From Chlorobiota bacterium (lineage in GTDB: Bacteria; Bacteroidota; Ignavibacteria; Ignavibacteriales; Ignavibacteriaceae): a stretch of 5,470 bases of DNA. The notes beneath the pieces are model-generated. The model saw only the letters and a program-made list of their open reading frames with translations. It was not told where the DNA came from and did no database searches. Both the position numbers and the translations under genes were made by a program. This document shows, in pieces, positions 1-4,545 of the stretch; the first letter of the stretch is position 1; each line of letters opens with the position of its first letter. Location of the stretch: NCBI GenBank assembly GCA_008363265.1, contig RHKR01000199.1:1-5470 (forward strand). The letters are read 5' to 3'.

Positions 1-10
1 ATTGCGATCT

Positions 11-616
11 TCACTTCTTTTCTCCGTTCTTCTTTTTGGTTCCGAAAAATACAAAGTAAACCGGTACTATCGCAAAGATCGCGAATGCCGCGTAAACATT
101 GAGCAGTGCCACGGCAGCCCCTCCAAAATAGAGGATGGGACCCGCCCACGAGGCAGAAATAAGCTTCCTGTAGCCCACGAGATTTGTACCGTCTTTTAGG
201 AGGTGGGGGTGAGTGTAAATATAGTACCTGAGCACCACAAAACTTACGGCCGCGAGACCCATGCATACTCCAAAGAAAACCATTGATGCCGGTTGATTAA
301 AATAGTCTCCCATGAAAGCGGTTGGGAAAGGAACGAATGACATGAAGAAAAGTAGTAATCCGTTCGCCCACATAAGACCACTGTCGCTCTCTTTTATCTC
401 GTTGAATATCCTGTGGTGGTTCACCCACATTATGAGGATCATGAAGAAACTAAGTGCCCAGCTCAGGATCTTTGGAGTAAGTTTCGCCAACGCGCCAAGT
501 ATTGCTGAGGCAGTAACCTCACCCTCGAGATGCGGGACCTTGATCTCCAGCACGAGGAGGGTGATAATGATAGCTATAACCCCGTCGCTGAAGGCTTCAA
601 TTCTGTTTTTCTCCAT
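11..616 (-). CDS. TMEM175-family (DUF1211) potassium channel subunit
   Basis: This 201-residue integral membrane protein has the hallmark of bacterial TMEM175 channels, RxxxFSD at the start of helix 1 (R5, F9, S10, D11), followed by GVIAIIITLLVLEI. Further family-like segments are WVNHHRIF (about 64-71) and the LLLFFMSFVPFPT stretch (about 87-99). Six hydrophobic helices can be drawn at about 10-26, 45-68, 80-101, 108-132, 152-172 and 174-192, and the tail is lysine-rich (KKKNGEKK). Length and helix number match the one-repeat bacterial form; known relatives assemble as tetramers in the cytoplasmic membrane and conduct potassium without a classic P-loop filter. The ATG lies one base after the stop codon of the upstream DJ-1/PfpI-like gene. 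Its Shine-Dalgarno GGGAG (complement of 623-627, 6 bases from ATG) sits inside that gene's last codons, which suggests translational coupling. The family call is firm; ion selectivity is inferred. Confidence 0.93.
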   Translation of the reverse strand: MEKNRIEAFSDGVIAIIITLLVLEIKVPHLEGEVTASAILGALAKLTPKILSWALSFFMILIMWVNHHRIFNEIKESDSGLMWANGLLLFFMSFVPFPTAFMGDYFNQPASMVFFGVCMGLAAVSFVVLRYYIYTHPHLLKDGTNLVGYRKLISASWAGPILYFGGAAVALLNVYAAFAIFAIVPVYFVFFGTKKKNGEKK

Positions 617-617
617 G

Positions 618-1364
618 TTAAACTCCCAACGCTTCGATTACAAGCCGTGCTGCTGCCGCGCCCGAGAACTGCTGCTGTCCGGTGATCAGTCTGCCATCCC
701 TGACCGCGAAAGGCTTGAACATACCTCCGGTGATAAAATTTGTGCCGGGGATCTTTGATGCTTCCTCTTCGATCCAGAACGGCTGAATTCTCATTCCCAC
801 AAAGTTGTCGGCGAACTGCTCTTCAGAGTTGGCGAAGCCTGTCCATGTTTTACCTTCAGCAAGAAGTTTCCCATCAGCAGTATTTGCTTTCAGGAGAACG
901 CAGGTGGCGTGGCAGACGAGGGCGGTTACTTTTCCGGCTTCGTGAAAATCAACCACAAGTTTGTGGAGCTTCTCGTTGTTTATGAATGTGTACATTGGTG
1001 ACTGACCGCCGGTGAAGAATATTGCATCGTAGTCGGCAATATTCAATGAATCGATCGAAGGAGTGTTTTCGAGAAGTGCTGCGTGCGACCGTGACTTCTT
1101 GAAACCGAGGCTGATGAGATCGTGCGCCGAGTAGCCGCTCGCGTCTTCGGGATCGCTGAAGCCATCGGCAACCAGTCTACCACCATCGGGTGAGTAGATA
1201 TCAACCTTGTAACCTTTTTCAGTAAACTCCCAGTAGGGGTGTGTAAGTTCAGCCCACCAGAAACCAATCGGCCAGCCGGTCTGTTCACTTGTTGCCGCGT
1301 TTGCGGCGATCAGGGCAATTCGTTTCGGATTGTTTGCATCGATGACATTGAGATTTGCGCTCAT
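618..1364 (-). CDS. DJ-1/PfpI (Hsp31-like) type 1 glutamine amidotransferase-fold protein
   Basis: This 248-residue cytosolic protein belongs to the DJ-1/PfpI superfamily. The nucleophile elbow is visible as LVCHATC, with Cys151 followed by His152, the Cys-His pair typical of the Hsp31 branch. A candidate acidic partner is Glu39 in the GFWWAELTHPYWEF stretch, followed by GYKVDIYSPDGG. The FFTGGQSPMYTF loop (116-127) and TGGMFKPF/TGQQQFSG near the C terminus also fit. Hsp31 relatives act as glyoxalase III (methylglyoxal to D-lactate), deglycase or holdase chaperone; which applies here cannot be read from sequence. A second cysteine, Cys155, lies four residues after the nucleophile. The ATG is supported by AGGA at the complement of 1375-1378, 10 bases upstream. 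The gene is first in a unit with the TMEM175 gene and is divergent from an HxlR regulator, which probably controls it. The family call is firm, the substrate unknown. Confidence 0.92.
   Translation of the reverse strand: MSANLNVIDANNPKRIALIAANAATSEQTGWPIGFWWAELTHPYWEFTEKGYKVDIYSPDGGRLVADGFSDPEDASGYSAHDLISLGFKKSRSHAALLENTPSIDSLNIADYDAIFFTGGQSPMYTFINNEKLHKLVVDFHEAGKVTALVCHATCVLLKANTADGKLLAEGKTWTGFANSEEQFADNFVGMRIQPFWIEEEASKIPGTNFITGGMFKPFAVRDGRLITGQQQFSGAAAARLVIEALGV
623..627 (-). promoter_or_regulatory. Internal ribosome binding site for the TMEM175 gene
   Basis: GGGAG on the minus strand lies within the last codons of the DJ-1/PfpI-like gene, 6 bases before the channel's ATG. The upstream stop TAA and the ATG are separated by one base. 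This arrangement decides the start of the channel gene and suggests that terminating ribosomes re-initiate on it. Confidence 0.7.
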
Positions 1365-1488
1365 GGGTATCTGTTCCTTTTTTTGTAATTTATTAAAGAC
1401 GATATGTTAAATTAGCATTGTATAATATTTAAAATCAAGTATGCACTATAATGTAATATACTCACCAAAAAGAAAGTTTTGAGAAATT
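1365..1488. promoter_or_regulatory. Divergent control region between DJ-1/PfpI-like gene and hxlR-type gene
   Basis: This 124-base, strongly AT-rich region must hold the promoters of both divergent genes. On the minus strand, TTGATT (complement of 1433-1438) and TAATTT (complement of 1409-1414) are 18 bases apart and could serve the DJ-1/PfpI-like gene. On the plus strand, two TATAAT boxes (1421-1426 and 1447-1452) could serve the regulator; neither has a good -35 box. The second TATAAT sits at the centre of an inverted repeat, AGTAT (1438-1442) and ATACT (1458-1462). A second pair is TTAAAT (1407-1412) and ATTTAA (1427-1432). These are candidate operators for the adjacent HxlR protein, but in AT-rich DNA short repeats arise easily. 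Confidence 0.45.
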
Positions 1489-1830
1489 ATGCCGGTTTTT
1501 GAGTTTCGGGATAAGACATATAACAACCCGGTTGAGCTTGCTCTTGATGTGATTGGCGGAAAGTGGAAGATGCCGATTCTTTGGAGACTGAAGGATAAAG
1601 TGTGGAGGTACGGGGAGCTTAAGAAAAACATCCCCGGAATAACGCACAAAATGCTGGCACAACAGTTGCGGGAACTGGAGGCGGACGGTCTGGTCGACCG
1701 TAAGGTCTACAATGTTATCCCGCCAAAGGTGGAATATTCGATCACTCAGAAGGGGATGACGGCGATCCCCGTCGTTACTGCCATCAGGGAGTGGGGGATC
1801 GCGTTTAAAGAGGACAAACTGATATCATAA
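1489..1830 (+). CDS. HxlR-family winged-helix transcriptional regulator
   Basis: This 113-residue protein matches the HxlR family along its length. It has NPVELALDVIGGKWKMPIL (13-31), the recognition part RYGELKKNIPGITHKMLAQQLRELEADGLVDR (40-71), and the wing with PPKVEYSIT (78-86). HxlR proteins bind DNA as dimers and often regulate a divergent neighbour, here the DJ-1/PfpI-like gene. Many relatives carry a redox-active cysteine just before the PVE motif (the CPVE form seen in YodB/HypR-type sensors). Here that position is Asn13, and the whole protein has no cysteine, so thiol switching is excluded and another ligand is implied. The ATG at 1489 gives the normal N terminus; the ribosome site is weak (GAGAAATT just upstream). 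The family call is very firm; the effector is unknown. Confidence 0.96.
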   Translation: MPVFEFRDKTYNNPVELALDVIGGKWKMPILWRLKDKVWRYGELKKNIPGITHKMLAQQLRELEADGLVDRKVYNVIPPKVEYSITQKGMTAIPVVTAIREWGIAFKEDKLIS

Positions 1831-1845
1831 GCCGGTAACTATGAT
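1824..1845. terminator. Weak stem at the convergent gene junction
   Basis: ATCATA (1824-1829) and TATGAT (1840-1845) form a 6-bp stem with a 10-base loop, spanning the facing stop codons of the hxlR-type gene and the epimerase-like gene, which are separated by 8 bases. It is short, AT-rich and lacks a following T run on either strand, so terminator function is only a suggestion. Confidence 0.15.
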
Positions 1846-2774
1846 CTTGCGTCGTCGATACAGGCTTTTATTCCGTTGCGGTAGGTGGTCGGAGTAAAGT
1901 TGAAGGCCTTTTTGAACTTGTCGCTGTTGAAAATGTAGTCGTATTTGGTTTGGTAGGTCATTTCAAGCAGTGACATGATGGTGGGTTTGAAAACCCCAAC
2001 CATCCAGAGCATAACGTTGTTCAGCACCTGGATCCTTGGCTCAACTCCGAGTATTTCGGCAGCGATCCGCACCATTTCCTCACCGGTGATCGGATAGTCA
2101 TCCGCGGGAGCATGCCAAACCTGGTTGAAAGCAGAAGAAGTGTTTCCGATGATTGCCGTCGCTTTTGCCGCGTCAGGTGTATAGGTGAAAGTGTGGATCG
2201 CCTTCGGGTTGTTCATCCAATTGGCCTTCTTCCCCTTCATCAGGTTATCTACAACTAAAAGGTTAAAAACCGAGCTGTTTACACCGGGTCCGTAAAAATC
2301 AGTACCCCTGACGATCACTGCCTCGAGGTTCCCCCTTTTATACTCTTCCATCAGTTTCAGATCAAGCTTCGCCCTGATCTCTCCCTTCTTGCTGCATGGA
2401 TTGAAAGGAGTCTCTTCGGTCATCGGGCCCTCAACCCTCCCGTAGGGATAGACGTTATCGAAAAAAACGAGTTTCGCTCCCTCTGCTTTGCAAGCATCGA
2501 GAACATTATCGAAAACCCCGGGCCACTGCTCCTGCCACACTTTTGTCGTGTATTTAAGGCCGGCCACAAGGTACACCACTTCGGAATTCTTTACCGCCTT
2601 GCGGGTTCTTGCACGGTCGGTCAGATCCAGGACGAAGGATTCATTTGTGGGGTCCACTTTCTTTGGGTTGCGTCCGGCGATCCGGATATTCTGTGTGTAT
2701 ACTTTTAGTTCTCTCGCGAGAGGTGTTCCGATGGCGCCACCTCCGCCGAGGATGGTCTGGAATTTCTTTGTCAT
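1839..2774 (-). CDS. Atypical short-chain dehydrogenase (NAD-dependent epimerase/dehydratase-like)
   Basis: This 311-residue protein starts with a Rossmann nucleotide-binding loop, LGGGGAIG (G10, G13, G16 in a GxxGxxG pattern). A basic second strand, RIAGRNPKK (31-39), could favour NADP. DLTD (50-53) and VYLVAG (67-72) follow in the usual order. The middle holds FFDNVYPYGRVEGPMTEETPF (104-124), and HTFTYTPDAAKA (194-205) is typical of the extended-SDR C-terminal half. The catalytic YxxxK of extended SDRs is not present at its expected site: the segment reads NPCSKKGEIRAKLD (125-138) with no tyrosine. This places it with the atypical SDRs, whose members may be reductases, epimerases or non-catalytic NAD(P) sensors. 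The ATG at 2774 follows GGAA on the minus strand, 7 bases away. It is transcribed towards hxlR, with 8 bases between stop codons. The fold is firm, the substrate unknown. Confidence 0.88.
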   Translation of the reverse strand: MTKKFQTILGGGGAIGTPLARELKVYTQNIRIAGRNPKKVDPTNESFVLDLTDRARTRKAVKNSEVVYLVAGLKYTTKVWQEQWPGVFDNVLDACKAEGAKLVFFDNVYPYGRVEGPMTEETPFNPCSKKGEIRAKLDLKLMEEYKRGNLEAVIVRGTDFYGPGVNSSVFNLLVVDNLMKGKKANWMNNPKAIHTFTYTPDAAKATAIIGNTSSAFNQVWHAPADDYPITGEEMVRIAAEILGVEPRIQVLNNVMLWMVGVFKPTIMSLLEMTYQTKYDYIFNSDKFKKAFNFTPTTYRNGIKACIDDARS

Positions 2775-2972
2775 TTATCTGTTCCGAAGTTCTGTTGAAG
2801 TTGTCGGTAAACCTATGAAACACTGACGAAATTGCAATATAAAGCATGATCAATGATGAAAATCCTGTTTGAGCGGCCGCATTGATCGATATCCGTTTTG
2901 TATAAATCAATAGATTTACTAATTTCCACTCAGGTTTAGGTGATTTTTTAAATCAATTATGGAGATGATCTT
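2775..2972. promoter_or_regulatory. Divergent intergenic region between epimerase-like gene and secreted EEP gene
   Basis: This 198-base stretch separates two divergent genes and should contain both promoters. It holds an inverted repeat (2848-2887), a palindrome ATTGCAAT (2831-2838), and weak promoter-like boxes: TATAAA at 2901-2906 and TAGATTTA at 2911-2918 on the plus strand. The second is one base from the Bacteroidota -7 consensus TAnnTTTG. None has a convincing partner box. No small gene or RNA was recognised here. Confidence 0.35.
2848..2887. repeat. 8-bp inverted repeat in the intergenic region
   Basis: GATCAATG (2848-2855) and CATTGATC (2880-2887) are perfect inverse complements separated by 24 bases. 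In RNA a ninth U-G pair (2847 with 2888) is possible. The spacer contains the self-complementary octamer GCGGCCGC at its right edge. It may be a dimeric regulator site or a hairpin in a leader; no protein can be assigned. Confidence 0.4.
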
Positions 2973-4475
2973 CTGAGAATATTTAACCGGCTTTTGCTGC
3001 TTGCAGTACTATGCTCTTTTAACGCCCTTCCGCAATTTACCGCGAAAATAATGACATATAATGTGTTGAACTACCCGGGATCGACCGCCGCACAGAGAAA
3101 TCCTTATTTTATTACGATAATGAATGCCGTTCAACCCGACATTGTGGTTATCGGTGAAATGGCATCATCATCAGCAGTCAGCAATTTTTTGAATAATGTG
3201 ATGAAACCAGTATTCAGTGATTATGCCATGGGCACCTTTATCGATGGTCCGGATACAGATCATGGTATAATTTATCGCAGTTCCAAATTTAATTTCATTT
3301 CAACCACTCCGATATCGACGGCTCTTCGCAACATTGACCAATACAAACTTAATTCAATATCGACTCTCGATACGCTTCTGATATATGCGGTGCATCTGAA
3401 GGCATCAAATGATACGACAGACAGAGTGAAACGCTCTGCAGAAGTGGACAGTCTCCGAAAAGTCACCGACAAACTGCATCCGGGGGCTAACTTCATTGTC
3501 CTTGGAGATTTCAATATTTACAAATCCACAGAAGTCGCCTACCAGAAACTACTCAGCAGTACTAAATCCGGCTATTTCCTGGATTGGCTCAAAGATTCTC
3601 TAACAACTACCTGGAATAATTCTGCAAATGCAAAGTACCATACGCAATCACCAAGACTAAGGTCATTCGATGGTGGTATTACGGGAGGTTTGGATGACAG
3701 ATTTGATATGATCCTCATGAGCCAGACAGTTTGGGATATAGGCGGCATCAGATTTATCCCCGGAAGCATGGTCGCCTATGGAAATGATGGTAACCACTAC
3801 AATGACTCGATCAACAGCCCGCCTAATACAGCAGTGGGCCAAACGATCGCGGACGCGATACATTACGCCTCTGACCACATCCCCGTTTTCGCGAGCTTTT
3901 CTTTCGATACACCACTTCCTGTTGAACTGGTCTCTTTCTCGGGTGTGAGAACCTCTGCGGGAATTAAACTTCTCTGGAAGACTGCCACCGAAATTAACAA
4001 CTACGGCTTCGATATCGAAAGATCAAGCAACAGCTCGGAATGGATAACGGTGGGATTTATTGAGGGGCACAACAACAGCAACTCACCCAGGTATTACGAG
4101 TATATCGATAAAACGAAAGAGGCAGGAAAGCTTTACTACCGCCTGAAGCAGATCGACAACGACGGCACAACCGAATACTCGAACACGATCGAGATCAGGG
4201 AGAGCATCCCCTCCGGATTCAATCTGGATCAGAACTACCCCAATCCCTTTAACCCGGAAACCAGAATATCCTACACTTTGCCTGAATCAGGTCATGTTGC
4301 TTTGAGGGTGTTCGACATGATCGGCAGCGAGGTTGCGACAATTCAAAATGGCGAAAAAGAAGCCGGCCGGCACGAGGTGGATTTCATCCCCAAAGGTCTG
4401 GCTGCCGGCAACTACATTTACCGCCTTTCGTGGAACGGGTTCAGTCTCAGCGGTAAAATGCTTTATTTACCTTAA
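2973..4475 (+). CDS. Secreted endonuclease/exonuclease/phosphatase-family protein with T9SS sorting domain
   Basis: The reading frame has no ATG at its front. I chose CTG at 2973 (500 residues) because GGAG (2961-2964) lies 8 bases upstream and it completes a signal peptide, RIFNRLLLLAVLCSFNA, with two arginines before the hydrophobic core. TTG at 2994 (493 residues) is the alternative; it has no ribosome site and loses both arginines. Numbered from CTG, an EEP (DNase I-like) hydrolase domain spans about 23-310: YNVLNY (N30), GEM (E62), AVHL (H141), GDFN (D179, N181), RFD (D245) and SDH (D301, H302), so the metal and catalytic residues look intact. A linker domain, LPVELVSF through YRLKQIDNDGTTEYS, covers about 315-405. 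A type A T9SS C-terminal domain follows, with QNYPNPFNP at 420-428, ending in SGKMLYLP. It is predicted to be exported and released or surface-anchored, acting on extracellular nucleic acid or another phosphodiester; the substrate is not resolved. Confidence 0.92.
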   Translation: MRIFNRLLLLAVLCSFNALPQFTAKIMTYNVLNYPGSTAAQRNPYFITIMNAVQPDIVVIGEMASSSAVSNFLNNVMKPVFSDYAMGTFIDGPDTDHGIIYRSSKFNFISTTPISTALRNIDQYKLNSISTLDTLLIYAVHLKASNDTTDRVKRSAEVDSLRKVTDKLHPGANFIVLGDFNIYKSTEVAYQKLLSSTKSGYFLDWLKDSLTTTWNNSANAKYHTQSPRLRSFDGGITGGLDDRFDMILMSQTVWDIGGIRFIPGSMVAYGNDGNHYNDSINSPPNTAVGQTIADAIHYASDHIPVFASFSFDTPLPVELVSFSGVRTSAGIKLLWKTATEINNYGFDIERSSNSSEWITVGFIEGHNNSNSPRYYEYIDKTKEAGKLYYRLKQIDNDGTTEYSNTIEIRESIPSGFNLDQNYPNPFNPETRISYTLPESGHVALRVFDMIGSEVATIQNGEKEAGRHEVDFIPKGLAAGNYIYRLSWNGFSLSGKMLYLP

Positions 4476-4485
4476 GCGTGGTAAT

Positions 4486-4509
4486 GGGCGAGGGACAACC
4501 CCCTTGCCC
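4486..4509 (+). terminator. GC-rich hairpin after the secreted EEP gene
   Basis: GGGCGAGGG (4486-4494) pairs with CCCTTGCCC (4501-4509) as a 9-bp stem in RNA, with one G-U pair and a 6-base ACAACC loop. It begins 11 bases after the EEP stop codon. No T run follows on either strand, so it is not a textbook intrinsic terminator. It may still end or protect the upstream transcript. Confidence 0.4.
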
Positions 4510-4518
4510 TAAAATCAC

Positions 4519-4526
4519 TATATTTG
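4519..4526 (+). promoter_or_regulatory. Possible Bacteroidota-type -7 element for the serine lyase gene
   Basis: TATATTTG matches the TAnnTTTG element used by the Bacteroidota primary sigma factor and lies between the hairpin and the serine lyase start, 19 bases before its ATG. A TTTG box at the usual upstream distance is not seen; TTG at 4504-4506 is too close. Use of this consensus by this organism is assumed from its likely phylum. Confidence 0.3.
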
Positions 4527-4545
4527 GGAAAACGCTTTAGGAAAT

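Noticed and set aside
312..985. Plus-strand open frames opposite the channel and DJ-1/PfpI-like genes
   Set aside because: They are antisense to two well-supported genes, resemble no known family, and have low-complexity, arginine-rich composition typical of shadow frames.
1446..1662. Two minus-strand open frames over the hxlR-type gene
   Set aside because: They are antisense to a strongly conserved regulator, overlap each other in different frames and show no recognisable domain.
2873..2880. GCGGCCGC octamer as a cloning-site artefact
   Set aside because: A single rare restriction palindrome in native-looking flanking sequence is not evidence of vector; no linker or vector sequence surrounds it.
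2488..2910. Open frames on both strands around the epimerase-like gene start
   Set aside because: They lie over the clear Rossmann-fold coding region in other frames and contain no motif; the 89-residue minus-strand frame only extends into the intergenic region by chance.
2991..3040. Lipoprotein signal (cysteine in LAVLCSF of the EEP protein)
   Set aside because: The residues before the cysteine (A-V-L) do not fit a lipobox, and the T9SS tail fits an ordinary signal peptidase I substrate better.
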